Counted from the stretch's first letter, positions 52,949 through 62,063 are shown. The stretch is 64,000 nucleotides of DNA from Blautia sp. Marseille-P3087 (GCF_900120195.1 NZ_LT635539.1:1624649-1688648), one strand, 5' to 3'. The notes: generated by a model from the sequence alone, not told the origin. Numbers and translations are program-made.

Positions 52949-53698
52949 TTATGTCTCACTGTAAAATGTATTATTTTGCGGCTCTGTACCAGCCAGTTCC
53001 ATATAAAAGACTGTCTCACTCATATAAATATAAGGGAAGAGCCAGAGAAGACCGATATACATCGAAAAAAGTGATAAAATCGCCAGCGGAATAAAACTGA
53101 GCATCATCAACCAGTATTTCAGGATATGTCCTCTCATCAAACATGCACTTGTTTTCAGTGCTTCTATTCCGCCCATTTCCGGACTGTCTGCAATCAGACA
53201 GAAAGTCAGCATAAACGGGCTCGTCAGGATTACCTCCAGAACAACTCCGACCAGAAGCATCACAAGACACAGCTCGAGCCATGCAATCTGCTCTGCTTCC
53301 GTGTTTCCTGCTTTCACTATAAATGACACGTAGTAAAATGGCAGCTGCGCCACAGTATTCAGAAGTGAAAGAATAAATCCTGCCACCAGCACCCGATCCG
53401 GTCCGTTGTGAAACAGATAAAGAAGGTTTCCTAAGGAAACCTCCCTGTCACGAGCCATATTCAGAAGCATGTAGCTGTATCCTGCCCGAAAGACCATGGC
53501 AATCAGTGAAAAGACAAATACAAAGACCTGTCCTGCCACCATTGGCCATAGTGTGCTTCCGGGAAATAATTGTATGGAAAGTATATTTCCGATAAAAGTT
53601 ACCGCGCCAACTGCGAGTACACCGGCAATTGCAGAACCCCAGTGTCCACTGAGGTTCATTTTTGCCTGTTTTTTCCAGTATTTTATACTGCCGTTCAT
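52949..53698 (-). CDS. DUF975-family membrane protein
   Basis: A 249-residue, six-span membrane protein. It begins IKYWKKQAKMNLSGHWGSAI, the typical N-terminal motif of DUF975 proteins (basic helix, then NLxGxW before span 1), and contains FRAGYSYMLLNMARDREVSL and SPFMLTFCLIADSPEMGGIE, also characteristic. The function of the family is unknown. It starts without a strong ribosome site (AAAAGGAGTTTTT precedes the ATG) and lies 11 bases upstream of tex. Confidence 0.85.
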   Translation of the reverse strand: MNGSIKYWKKQAKMNLSGHWGSAIAGVLAVGAVTFIGNILSIQLFPGSTLWPMVAGQVFVFVFSLIAMVFRAGYSYMLLNMARDREVSLGNLLYLFHNGPDRVLVAGFILSLLNTVAQLPFYYVSFIVKAGNTEAEQIAWLELCLVMLLVGVVLEVILTSPFMLTFCLIADSPEMGGIEALKTSACLMRGHILKYWLMMLSFIPLAILSLFSMYIGLLWLFPYIYMSETVFYMELAGTEPQNNTFYSET

Positions 53699-53740
53699 AA
53701 AAACTCCTTTTCAGCAGTTTTGAAAAAAGTACTTCCGGTT

Positions 53741-54937
53741 TTATTCATGATGAGCTGTTACGGAAGCAGCTTTGTTGCTGTCCTCATCTTTGTTAAACCA
53801 GAATTCCACATAGTTTCTGATCTTTGAATCTTTATTCGGATAAATTCTTAAATAATCATCATTTTCTTCGGAAATGTAGCCTTTTTCATCTGCCATTTTT
53901 ATAAGTTCTGTCTTGTCCGCTCCAAGTGTAATGTCTCCGGAGAGTTTCATTGCAATACTTTCCGGATCATAAGTTGCGAAAGACAGTTCTCTGACAAAAC
54001 AGTTCTCAAGAGCCGTTGCATTTTCTATCTCGTTATAAACAGAAAAATGAATGCTCTGATTGTTTTTCATCATATCGATAAATGCAATTCCGCCACCCTC
54101 TACATACGGAGTGTCCTCTGCATCCTGGATTTCCCATCCGTTTGCTGTAAAAGCAGATACCGGTGCCGGAAGACTGTAAAGATCTCCCATGTATTCGACA
54201 GCTGTATCCAGCATATCACTTCCCAGTGCGTCCGGTGCTTTATATGCGGTAACGATATCCGGAACCTCATCGCTGACTGCTCCCTTATCGTATTCTTCCG
54301 GTTCCTCAAGGTTTTCCATATCTACTTTTTTGAGTGTATTATCATCTTTAAATACAGACAACTCAACTTCCTGATACGTATCCTTCTCATAGGTCACCTT
54401 TGTATAAAGATCGCCCTCATACGTATCGCTCGGATCTCCATATGCTGCCTTAATATCATCCAGAGTAGATTTTCCAAGCTCAATTCCGCCCGGAAGCTTT
54501 ACGGAAACGGATGTCAGATCAATGTCATAGCTTCCATCTACTGTAATTCCACCGATCAGGCTGTCTTCCAGTCCCACTTCATTGATTCCAAGATTCATGA
54601 CCTCTGCACTGACACTGTTCTTGCCTTTGTTGAAAGATACAAAGCCATAAGAATTTGTTGATATTTTCATATCTGGGTCTTCTCTGGAGCTTAACTCCCA
54701 TCCCATACCGACAAAATCCTGATAGGTCATAGGAAATTTCATTATCTGACCGTCAAACTCCATGCTGAAACTGTAAATATCATCCCCCAGCCCCTCTGCG
54801 ATCTCAGAATCAGTCGCTTCTCCTGCTGCTTCTGTTGTTTCGGCAGCCGCTTCTTCTGTCGCATCTGCTGCAAATGCAGATACCGGTGCCATCATCATGC
54901 ATGCTGTCAGTACCATCGCTAATGTTTTCTTTCTCAT
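53741..54937 (-). CDS. Secreted protein with two copies of an unknown domain
   Basis: A 398-residue exported protein. The signal peptide is MRKKTLAMVLTACMMMAPVS to AFA (about residue 23), followed by an acidic Ala/Glu/Thr linker. Two related domains follow: residues about 52-215 (FSMEFDGQIMKFPMTYQDFV, then GWELSSREDP) and about 245-395 (AVEYMGDLYSLPAPVSAFTA, then NGWEIQDAED). Each copy continues with a block of the type SLIGGITVDGS / CFVRELSFATYDPES and ends in a small domain of the form LGKSTLDDIKAAYGDP / LGADKTELIKMADEKG. This duplicated secreted layout occurs in Clostridia, but I know no function. The start follows GGGGGTAATTACTT. It is a single gene between lysC and the DUF975 gene. Confidence 0.82.
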   Translation of the reverse strand: MRKKTLAMVLTACMMMAPVSAFAADATEEAAAETTEAAGEATDSEIAEGLGDDIYSFSMEFDGQIMKFPMTYQDFVGMGWELSSREDPDMKISTNSYGFVSFNKGKNSVSAEVMNLGINEVGLEDSLIGGITVDGSYDIDLTSVSVKLPGGIELGKSTLDDIKAAYGDPSDTYEGDLYTKVTYEKDTYQEVELSVFKDDNTLKKVDMENLEEPEEYDKGAVSDEVPDIVTAYKAPDALGSDMLDTAVEYMGDLYSLPAPVSAFTANGWEIQDAEDTPYVEGGGIAFIDMMKNNQSIHFSVYNEIENATALENCFVRELSFATYDPESIAMKLSGDITLGADKTELIKMADEKGYISEENDDYLRIYPNKDSKIRNYVEFWFNKDEDSNKAASVTAHHE

Positions 54938-54980
54938 AAGTAATTACCCCCTGTGCTTTTTATTTATTTAATCTGCAGGA

Positions 54981-56189
54981 TCAGTCCGCAAGATTAAAAG
55001 CATCATGTACAGCGTTCATTGCCCTTACGCCGTCTTTTTCGTTGATCAGAACGGTGACACGGATCTCGGAAGTAGAGATCATGTTGATGTTGACCCCTTC
55101 ATTATAAAGGCTTTCAAACATCTTAGCTGCAACACCCGGATTGCTCATCATTCCGGCGCCAACAATGGAAAGTTTCGCAATATTTCTTTCGGCATGCAGT
55201 TCCTGATAGCCAAGACGCGTCTTATGTTCTTCCAGTGCTGCCATCGCATCATCCAGATCTTTGCCGTCAACAGTAAAGGAAATATCCTTCGTGCCGGCAC
55301 GTCCGATAGACTGCAGGATCACATCTACGTTGATATGTTTTTTGGCAAGTACATCAAATAATTTAAACGCCACACCCGGCACATCTCTAAGTCCGATCAC
55401 GGCAATTCGTACAGCGTCTGTGTCAAGAGCCACTCCGCTGATCAGCATTCTTTCCACTGTTACTTCCTCCTTTACGACAGTTCCTTCACTGTTATTCAGA
55501 CTGGAACGTACCACCAGCGGTACGCCATATTTTTTCGCCATTTCGACAGAACGGTTATGAAGCACACCGGCTCCAAGCGTTGCCAGATCCAGCATCTCAT
55601 CATAAGTGATTTCTTTCAGTTTGCGTGCATTCGGCACTTTTCGCGGATCAGCAGTATAAACTCCATCCACATCCGTGTAGATCTCACATGCGTCTGCATG
55701 AAGAGCTGCTGCCAGTGCAACGGCTGTCGTATCAGAACCGCCCCTTCCAAGCGTTGTATAGTCGTCATATTTGTTGATTCCCTGAAAACCTGTAACAACT
55801 ACGATCTTGCGGTTTTCCAGTTCTCTGCGAATACGCTCTGTATCAATTCTTTTCAGGCGTGCATTTCCATGTACACTGGTCGTATGCATGGATACCTGAA
55901 ATGCATTCAGGGACACTGCCGGTACTCCCAGTTTGTCCAGTGCCATTGCCATCAATGATACAGACATCTGCTCTCCGATAGTGAAAAGCATATCCATTTC
56001 TCTTTTTGGCGGTTTTTCGTTGATATCTTCTGCCATGGTGATCAGCTCATCAGTGTATTTTCCCATTGCAGAAAGTACAACCACCACGTCATTGCCTTTT
56101 TTGTATTCTTCTACGCATCGGTTCGCAACATTGTAAATTCTTTCTTTATTCGCTACAGATGTGCCGCCGAATTTCTTTACTATTAACAT
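54981..56189 (-). CDS. lysC: Aspartate kinase
   Basis: A 402-residue aspartokinase that phosphorylates L-aspartate, the first step to lysine, methionine and threonine. The kinase domain starts IVKKFGGTSVANKERIYNVA and contains VVTGFQGINKYDDYTTLGRG and then GSDTTAVALAAAL, the substrate and ATP sites. Two ACT domains occupy the last 140 residues (AVIGLRDVPGVAFKLFDVLA and KLSIVGAGMMSNPGVAAKMF), which suggests feedback control by end-product amino acids. The start follows GGGAGGAAGCT. It is 23 bases downstream of hom, so the set ACT regulator-hom-lysC forms an operon. Confidence 0.96.
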   Translation of the reverse strand: MLIVKKFGGTSVANKERIYNVANRCVEEYKKGNDVVVVLSAMGKYTDELITMAEDINEKPPKREMDMLFTIGEQMSVSLMAMALDKLGVPAVSLNAFQVSMHTTSVHGNARLKRIDTERIRRELENRKIVVVTGFQGINKYDDYTTLGRGGSDTTAVALAAALHADACEIYTDVDGVYTADPRKVPNARKLKEITYDEMLDLATLGAGVLHNRSVEMAKKYGVPLVVRSSLNNSEGTVVKEEVTVERMLISGVALDTDAVRIAVIGLRDVPGVAFKLFDVLAKKHINVDVILQSIGRAGTKDISFTVDGKDLDDAMAALEEHKTRLGYQELHAERNIAKLSIVGAGMMSNPGVAAKMFESLYNEGVNINMISTSEIRVTVLINEKDGVRAMNAVHDAFNLAD

Positions 56190-56212
56190 AGCTTCCTCCC
56201 GGAATTATATTT

Positions 56213-57427
56213 TCAATCCTTTACACGGATCATGGTAATTACATTACCATTTAATTTATGTACCTTTTCTTCGTATGTGCCCTGCTTCATGCATTCTGTG
56301 ATAAATCCAAATTCGCCCGGAAGATTTTTAAGGTTTACGATCTGCACATTGTCAAACACAGCTTCCACCTGCTCTACAGTCGTACCTTTGACACGTACAA
56401 AGAATCTTCCTTCGACTTCATCCATTGTCATAAGCTTCAGAGGACGGCTGGACCAGTTTGTCATGATATTTCTGTGAAGATGTTTTGCTTCATCCACAAC
56501 ATCGGCAACAACGGCACTTGCTGTAGGAAGCTTTCCGGCTCCGCTGCCGTAAAACATCGCATCACCAAGCACGTTGCCATGTACGAAAACTGCATTGAAT
56601 ACATCATTTACACTGTAGAGTGGACTGGTCTGACCTACAAGGAACGGCGCAACCATTGCATAAAAAGAATCGTCCCCAATCTTGCGGCTTGTACCGAGAA
56701 GTTTGATCGTCATGCCAAGTTCTTCGGCATACTCCATATCTTCCGGTGTGATCTTTGTAATTCCCTCTGTATAAATATCCTCATAATTGAGAAACCTGCC
56801 ATATGCCAGTGAAGACAGGATTGCGATCTTACGGCATGCATCATATCCTTCAACATCTGCAGTCGGATCTGCCTCTGCATAGCCTTTCTGCTGTGCTTCT
56901 TTCAGAACTGCGTCAAATTCTGATCCTTCTGTCGCCATTTTGTACATCATGTAGTTGGTTGTTCCATTCAGAATACCGGTGATCTCGTCGATCTCATCCG
57001 CAGTCAGTGATGAATTGAGTGCACGGATAATCGGAATTCCGCCTCCACAGCTTGCTTCAAATAAGAAGTTGATGTTCTTTGCGCTTGCAATCTCCATCAG
57101 TTCCGGACCGTGCTTTGCAACCAGCGCTTTGTTTGATGTGCAGACACTCTTGCCGGATTCAAGTGCACGCTTCACAAAAGTATATGCCGGCTCGATTCCG
57201 CCCATAACTTCGACTACAATATCTACTTCCGGATCATTTGCAATGATCTCATAATCATGTACAAGAACTTTTTCGACCGGATCTCCCGGGAAATCTCTCA
57301 GATCCAGAACATATTTTACGTTAATCTCTGCACCTGCGCGCTTATTGATGCTTTTGTGGTTTGTATTAATAACTTCCACTACACCGCTTCCAACTGTACC
57401 GTATCCTAATACCGCAATATTTACCAT
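56213..57427 (-). CDS. hom: Homoserine dehydrogenase
   Basis: A 404-residue enzyme that reduces aspartate semialdehyde to homoserine with NAD(P)H, leading to threonine and methionine. It has the Rossmann start MVNIAVLGYGTVGSGVVEVI, the catalytic stretch LNGTTNYMMYKMATEGSEF, and EADPTADVEGYDACRKIAIL. A C-terminal ACT-like domain (about 320-404) contains RFFVRVKGTTVEQVEAVFDN and would mediate allosteric control. The start follows CAGGAGGAAGAC. It lies between the ACT-domain regulator gene (gap 41 bases) and lysC, a compact threonine-branch operon. Confidence 0.96.
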   Translation of the reverse strand: MVNIAVLGYGTVGSGVVEVINTNHKSINKRAGAEINVKYVLDLRDFPGDPVEKVLVHDYEIIANDPEVDIVVEVMGGIEPAYTFVKRALESGKSVCTSNKALVAKHGPELMEIASAKNINFLFEASCGGGIPIIRALNSSLTADEIDEITGILNGTTNYMMYKMATEGSEFDAVLKEAQQKGYAEADPTADVEGYDACRKIAILSSLAYGRFLNYEDIYTEGITKITPEDMEYAEELGMTIKLLGTSRKIGDDSFYAMVAPFLVGQTSPLYSVNDVFNAVFVHGNVLGDAMFYGSGAGKLPTASAVVADVVDEAKHLHRNIMTNWSSRPLKLMTMDEVEGRFFVRVKGTTVEQVEAVFDNVQIVNLKNLPGEFGFITECMKQGTYEEKVHKLNGNVITMIRVKD

Positions 57428-57468
57428 GTCTTCCTCCTGTGTAATATGTTACAGTTCATAAATTTTAT

Positions 57469-57921
57469 CTATTCTCTACCGAGTATCTTCAGATAATGGA
57501 TTCCTTCCTGACTCTCGATTTCTTCTATCATGGCTTCCGCGTCACCCTCGCCCGGCAGAATGTCCACACTGAGCGTAAGAGTCGCGATTCCATTGATCGG
57601 AATACTCTGGTGAATCGTAAGAATATTTCCATGGAAATGCGCTATGGTCTGAAGTACTACAGACAAAATTCCCGGCTCATCATCCATCTGAATGATAAAG
57701 GTTATCGTCTTTCCTCTCGTTTCTTCATGGAAAGGAAAAATATCATCCTTATATTTATAAAAGGAGCTTCGACTGATCCCGGTCTGCTCTGCTGCTTCCT
57801 GTACCGTACTTACCTTCTCGGAATCCAGTAATTTCTTTGCCTGTACAACTTTCAGCAATACCTCCGGAACTGCCCGCTCCCTGACTACAAAATACTTTTT
57901 CTTCTGTGTTATTTTTTCCAT
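57469..57921 (-). CDS. ACT-domain protein of the UPF0735/PheB family
   Basis: A 150-residue protein. Residues 1-65 carry a helix-turn-helix-like segment (VSTVQEAAEQTGISRSSFYK). Residues 72-148 form an ACT domain with FIIQMDDEPGILSVVLQTIA and SIPINGIATLTLSVDI. This is the layout of UPF0735/PheB proteins that precede hom in many Firmicutes, some of which act as repressors of threonine-branch genes. I infer an amino-acid-sensing regulator of its own operon. The start follows CAGACATGG context without a strong ribosome site; the ATG at 57921 is the only good candidate. Confidence 0.88.
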   Translation of the reverse strand: MEKITQKKKYFVVRERAVPEVLLKVVQAKKLLDSEKVSTVQEAAEQTGISRSSFYKYKDDIFPFHEETRGKTITFIIQMDDEPGILSVVLQTIAHFHGNILTIHQSIPINGIATLTLSVDILPGEGDAEAMIEEIESQEGIHYLKILGRE

Positions 57922-57963
57922 GTCTGATTTCCTGCTCCTGTTGAATCCACATTCTTTACAGTA

Positions 57964-58022
57964 TATACCCTCGCGGAGATATGTCCGTTTATAAGAGACA
58001 CGTGTTCTCCTACGAGGGATAT
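57964..58022 (-). promoter_or_regulatory. Structured leader of the hom-lysC operon
   Basis: On the minus strand TCCCTCG-TA-GGAGA (58015-58002 area) pairs with TCTCC-G-CGAGGGT (57979-57967 area). Inside is a second stem, TGTC/GACA, around a short A/T loop. It lies about 45 bases before the ACT gene. There is no U-run, and I cannot match it to a known riboswitch class. Confidence 0.5.
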
Positions 58023-58090
58023 CTTACCATATTATGCCCGCTTCTGCAATGGCTTTTATGAATCCTGACAGGCTCCAAGGCTGAATTATG

Positions 58091-59216
58091 TTACTGTTCA
58101 GCCGGTTTCTTTGACAGTGCGATCCATTTCAGATATGCGTTGATAAACGGATCGATTTCTCCGTCCATAACAGCATCTACATTACCGGTTTCTTCACCTG
58201 TTCTGTGATCCTTCACCATCGTGTAAGGCTGCATTACATAGGATCTGATCTGATTACCCCATCCGATATCTGTCACTTCACCACGGATACCGGAAAGTTT
58301 GGCTTCTGCTTCCTGCTGTTTCAGAAGGAACAGCTTTGCTTTCAGCATCTGCATAGCTTTGTCTTTGTTCATATGCTGTGAACGTTCATTCTGGCACTGT
58401 ACTACGATTCCTGTCGGGAAATGCGTAATACGGATTGCAGATGAAGTCTTGTTGATATGCTGACCACCGGCACCACTGCTTCGATAAGTATCAATGCGAA
58501 TATCGTCGTCATTAATCTCTACATCCAGGTCTTTCTTGATATCCGGCATAACATCGCAGGATACAAATGAGGTCTGGCGTTTACCGGCTGCATTAAACGG
58601 TGAAATACGTACAAGACGATGTACACCCTTTTCGGATTTCAGATAGCCGTAGGCATTTTCACCATTTACCTGGAAAGTAACGGACTTAATGCCTGCTTCA
58701 TCACCATCCAGATAATCCAGTACTTCCATCGTAAATCCCTTGCTGTCTACCCAGCGGCTGTACATACGATAAAGCATACCACACCAGTCACAGGCCTCTG
58801 TACCGCCTGCTCCGGCATTCAGCTTGATGATCGCATTTTCGCTGTCGTATTCTCCGGACAATAATGTCTTAACACGGATGCTGTCAAAGTTTTTCTCAAA
58901 TTCATCCAGCATCTCCTGAATCTCCGGAATGATCTCCGGATCATTTTCCTCATAGCCCATCTCGATCATGGTTTCCATATCTTCCATCTGGCTTTCCAGA
59001 CTGTGATAAATCTCCATGTCATCTTTCATGCTTTTGAGTTCTTTCATTTTTTTCTGGGAAACTTCTGCGTCATCCCAGAAATCAGGCGCTTCCATCTCAC
59101 GCTCTAATTCTTCAACCCGCTGCTCTTTGTTAGCGAGGTCAAAGTGAATCCCTCACTTCCACTAATGGTTCTGTGTATGTTGCAAGAATGCTCTTGAACT
59201 GATCTAATTCAACCAC
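58091..59216 (-). CDS. prfB: Peptide chain release factor 2 with programmed +1 frameshift
   Basis: RF2 releases the finished peptide at UAA and UGA stops. Translation starts at GTG 59216 (behind GAAGGTGAAGCT) and reads 25 codons, ending VEVRDSL, to an in-frame TGA at 59141-59139. The context AGGGATTCACTTTGAC provides the internal Shine-Dalgarno-like AGGGA and the slippery CTT-TGA-C. After a +1 shift the frame continues LDLANKEQRVEELEREMEAP to 58091 for a total of about 374 residues. The recognition region with RISPFNAAGKRQTSF and the catalytic GGQ in SSGAGGQHINKTSS are present. It is a single gene. The frameshift makes synthesis depend on RF2 scarcity. Confidence 0.96.
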
Positions 59217-59245
59217 AGCTTCACCTTCTTTCTATAATAATCATA

Positions 59246-59278
59246 GTAACTGTGCAGTGCTTTCTGCTGAACAGTTAC
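59246..59278. repeat. Short dispersed palindrome, copy 2
   Basis: GTAACTGT (59246-59253) and ACAGTTAC (59271-59278) pair perfectly, with an inner CAG/CTG pairing. The outer sequence GTAACTGTG...CTGAACAGTTAC is the same as in the copy at 20084-20112 while the loop differs. It lies in the upstream region of prfB. Confidence 0.6.
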
Positions 59279-59303
59279 CAGAAATACAATAACATAAAAT
59301 CCA

Positions 59304-60104
59304 TTATAATTCAATCTTTTCGAGGTCTTCCGGCACATACAGATTGCCGCGGAAATACTTCCGTCCTTCTTCTGTATATAATTGTTTACGACATGCAATA
59401 TTTTTATCCTCGGTATGATAAAGTATCAGATTTTTTACGCCAAGCAGTTCTGCAAGTTCACTGGCATCCTTTGCTGTGGAATGATGTTTTTCATATGGGT
59501 GAAATTCATCTGCCTGATCATACAGGCAAAAAGCTTCGTGAAGCAGCCATTTGCTGTTTTCGGCATATTTTTTCTCACATTCATTGTATGGTTCGTCACC
59601 GCAACAGGTAAGTTTCTCGCCATTTCCCATATCCATACAGAATCCATATTGTTTGGCCTTTGTGGACTGAATGTCAAAAAATGTCACCTTATGTCCCATG
59701 AGAGTACGCTCTTCGCCGTCATTTACCACTACCATATGAAGTCTGTCACCGATAAAGTCTGTCTGTTTCTTTGGATAAAGCTTCTCTGCCATTTCTTTCA
59801 GCAGGCTGATCACTTCATCGTGTCCATAGATCCAGGCTTCCCCCTCATACTGTCCCTGTTTCATATTCTGGCAGATCATGCGGATCATCCAGATAATTCC
59901 CATCAGATGGTCGACATGCTTGTGTGTCACAAAAATCTCCCGCATGTCCTTCCAGTCGAAACCAGCCTGTTTTAACTGACGAAGCAGAGTGTTTCCACCT
60001 CCGCCGTCGACCAGCAGGTGTTTCTCCCCATCCTGCAGTACAAAGCAGGTGTTGTAGCATTCCGTCACCATTGCATTTCCCGTTCCGAGCATTGTTATAT
60101 TCAC
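59304..60104 (-). CDS. MBL-fold metallo-hydrolase (ribonuclease Z-like)
   Basis: A 266-residue metallo-beta-lactamase-fold enzyme. The metal-binding motif is FVTHKHVDHLMGIIW (HxHxDH), with further ligands in LTCCGDEPYNE, LLHEAFCLYDQADEFHPYEK then HHSTAKDASELA, and the final LILYHTEDK. The order and the HHSTA segment resemble RNase Z/ElaC-type enzymes, but the length is shorter than tRNase Z and the exosite arm is not visible. It starts MNITMLGTGNAMVTECYNTC behind GGAGGAATTTCCGTG-like sequence (AGGAGGAATTTCCGTGAAT). It is a single gene between dapF-like and prfB. The substrate is not known. Confidence 0.85.
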   Translation of the reverse strand: MNITMLGTGNAMVTECYNTCFVLQDGEKHLLVDGGGGNTLLRQLKQAGFDWKDMREIFVTHKHVDHLMGIIWMIRMICQNMKQGQYEGEAWIYGHDEVISLLKEMAEKLYPKKQTDFIGDRLHMVVVNDGEERTLMGHKVTFFDIQSTKAKQYGFCMDMGNGEKLTCCGDEPYNECEKKYAENSKWLLHEAFCLYDQADEFHPYEKHHSTAKDASELAELLGVKNLILYHTEDKNIACRKQLYTEEGRKYFRGNLYVPEDLEKIEL

Positions 60105-60175
60105 GGAAATTCCTCCTGTGCTTGTTGTGTTGTAGTGTCGCGCTAAAAGCCTCCATTATGATATCATAATATAGA

Positions 60176-60202
60176 AAGAAAAGGAACAGCCAGCGCTGCT
60201 CC
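60176..60202 (-). terminator. Terminator of the dapF-like gene
   Basis: On the minus strand GGAGCAGC-GCTG-GCTGTTCC (60202-60183, one G.T pair) followed by TTTTCTTT. Confidence 0.85.
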
Positions 60203-60232
60203 CTCTTTCCATTTATTTTATATGAAATTTTA

Positions 60233-61081
60233 TTATGAGAAAAAGCTCTCTGCCACGCTCATATCAGCTACATATCCAACACTTCCGGTCATGTAGATCG
60301 TGTCATCGTCTTTAATATCGATCTGGATTATGCCGCCCGGCTGATTTACATTGATTCGGCTCTCAGTCAGTCCCAGTCTGTATGCTGCAACAGCTGCTGC
60401 ACAGCTTCCTGTACCGGAAGCTTTGGTGTATCCGGAACCTCTTTCCCAGATTTCGATGTCCAGATTTCCGCTGTCGATCCGTCTGCAGATCTGGAGATTC
60501 ATTCTTTCAGGAAATTCATCCGCATTCTCCACATACGGTCCGAGACCTTTTGCAATCTCAGGGCTGACTTCATCCATAAAAATAATGCAGTGCGGATTTC
60601 CGATAGTCAGACAGGTTGCCCTGTAATCTTTCTTATTGAAAGTGAAGGTTTCATTAATGACTTCACGGACTTCGCCGGTAACCGGAATTTCTCTGGAAAT
60701 AAAGGACGCTTTGCCCATGTTTACACGAAATTCTGTCGCACGGCTGTTCAGGCATTCTACCTCAACCGGACCGGACAGCGTTTCAATGCTGAACTTCTGC
60801 TCTTTCACATATTCATGATCCATCAGATATTTCGCAAAAATCCGAACACCGTTTCCGCTGATCGCAGCTTCGCTTCCATCGGAATTATAGATATGAACGC
60901 CCATTTTTCCGTTGATCTCGACCGGTCCGTAAAGCACACCGTCCGCGCCAAGTCCGAATCCTCTCTGACACAGGAGAGCAATCTTTTTTCCCTGAAGCTG
61001 TACACGGTTTTTATTTGGATCGAGTACCAGATAATCATTACCAAGTCCCTGATATTTAATCATTGTAATACTGTTTTCCAT
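60233..61081 (-). CDS. dapF: DapF-family epimerase homologue with both catalytic cysteines replaced
   Basis: A 282-residue member of the diaminopimelate epimerase family: MIKYQGLGNDYLVLDPNKNR at the N-terminus, GFGLGADGVLYGP, and the two pseudo-symmetric active-site loops. In DapF these loops contain catalytic Cys in the patterns SEAxxCGNG and ACGTGxC. Here they read SEAAISGNGVRI (Ser75) and TKASGTGSCAAA (Ser222), so both cysteines are serine. All surrounding residues are well kept, including GNPHCIIFMDE and WERGSGYT, and the length is normal. It may be an enzyme with different or lost epimerase activity. It is transcribed alone. The alternative that Ser still supports epimerisation cannot be ruled out from sequence. 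Confidence 0.88.
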   Translation of the reverse strand: MENSITMIKYQGLGNDYLVLDPNKNRVQLQGKKIALLCQRGFGLGADGVLYGPVEINGKMGVHIYNSDGSEAAISGNGVRIFAKYLMDHEYVKEQKFSIETLSGPVEVECLNSRATEFRVNMGKASFISREIPVTGEVREVINETFTFNKKDYRATCLTIGNPHCIIFMDEVSPEIAKGLGPYVENADEFPERMNLQICRRIDSGNLDIEIWERGSGYTKASGTGSCAAAVAAYRLGLTESRINVNQPGGIIQIDIKDDDTIYMTGSVGYVADMSVAESFFS

Positions 61082-61232
61082 GACGAAACCCTCTCTTTCA
61101 CAATATACGCACCTTTTTCTACAGTATATAGTTTTATTTTTACAATGTATATAGAATAAAATGCTTGTTATATTGCAAAAAATGCGCTCATCTCACATTG
61201 AAATGAAAAATCAGCAATCCATACTTTCAATT

Positions 61233-61928
61233 TCAGAACCATCTTACTCTGGCATTTCTGACAACCATATTATAGACCCTGTCACATCGCAAACGAAATG
61301 GATACTGTCTTCTTGTAACAAGGTACAGATTTCTTTCCATATGTGCACGCTGCATACTGCAGTCAATCATTCTCCAGCTTCTCCTGTATTTCACTTCACA
61401 CCAGCCATGTAAAGAAAGTGACGCATATTTGCCTCTGGCCGTCACGCCTCCCACTGCCACTCGGCTGTCATATCCGAGAACCCGTGCAATACATGCCATG
61501 GCAGCCGCATAATAATAGCAGTCTCCGCGGCGTCGACTGAACATATATCTCGCATAAGTAGACAGATTTTTTGCTGTCGGAGCACAGCTCGTCATTCCGA
61601 AATACGGATATTTCAACAATGCCTTATAGCAGTCTTTCAAACGTCTCGCGCTGCTGTCACCTGCCCTTGAATTTTTCATCACAAAATCAACAGCCTGGCG
61701 AATTTCTTTTGTATTTACTTTTCGTCCGGTCTTGTCCACATAATAATACCCCCGAGCTTTTGAACCAATAATTCTGTTCACAATCAGTTTATTATTCTGA
61801 TAAACCTTTCCACCCCGGACTGTAATCCTTGATGCCGCCGGAACAGATACTGCCATACCTGTCACAAGCAATACGACTGCAAGCAAAACCGTCAGTATCT
61901 TTCTGCTTAATTTTCTTCTCTCTTTCAT
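61233..61928 (-). CDS. Secreted transglutaminase-like protein
   Basis: A 231-residue exported protein. A hydrophobic signal segment, ILTVLLAVVLLVTGMAVSVP (about residues 10-30), is followed by a short strand-rich N-terminal part. The transglutaminase-like cysteine-protease core has the catalytic triad in order: Cys in RRRGDCYYYAAAMACIARVL, His in LSLHGWCEVKYR and Asp in SWRMIDCSM. ATG 61928 follows GGGAGATGGAA. Such domains in Firmicutes act on cell-wall or surface proteins. It is a single gene, and the last 40 residues are unusually rich in Arg and Val. The 61082-61232 interval contains no gene. Confidence 0.82.
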   Translation of the reverse strand: MKERRKLSRKILTVLLAVVLLVTGMAVSVPAASRITVRGGKVYQNNKLIVNRIIGSKARGYYYVDKTGRKVNTKEIRQAVDFVMKNSRAGDSSARRLKDCYKALLKYPYFGMTSCAPTAKNLSTYARYMFSRRRGDCYYYAAAMACIARVLGYDSRVAVGGVTARGKYASLSLHGWCEVKYRRSWRMIDCSMQRAHMERNLYLVTRRQYPFRLRCDRVYNMVVRNARVRWF

Positions 61929-62063
61929 TTCCATCTCTCCCTGCCAAAAACAATATTTTCTAAATCTCATAATATAATATCACTTTTCTTTTTACAAGAA
62001 ATTTCCTATAATTATAAAAACAGTTCCACGACAACATCATTATTCTTTCCCGGGAGGATTTCC

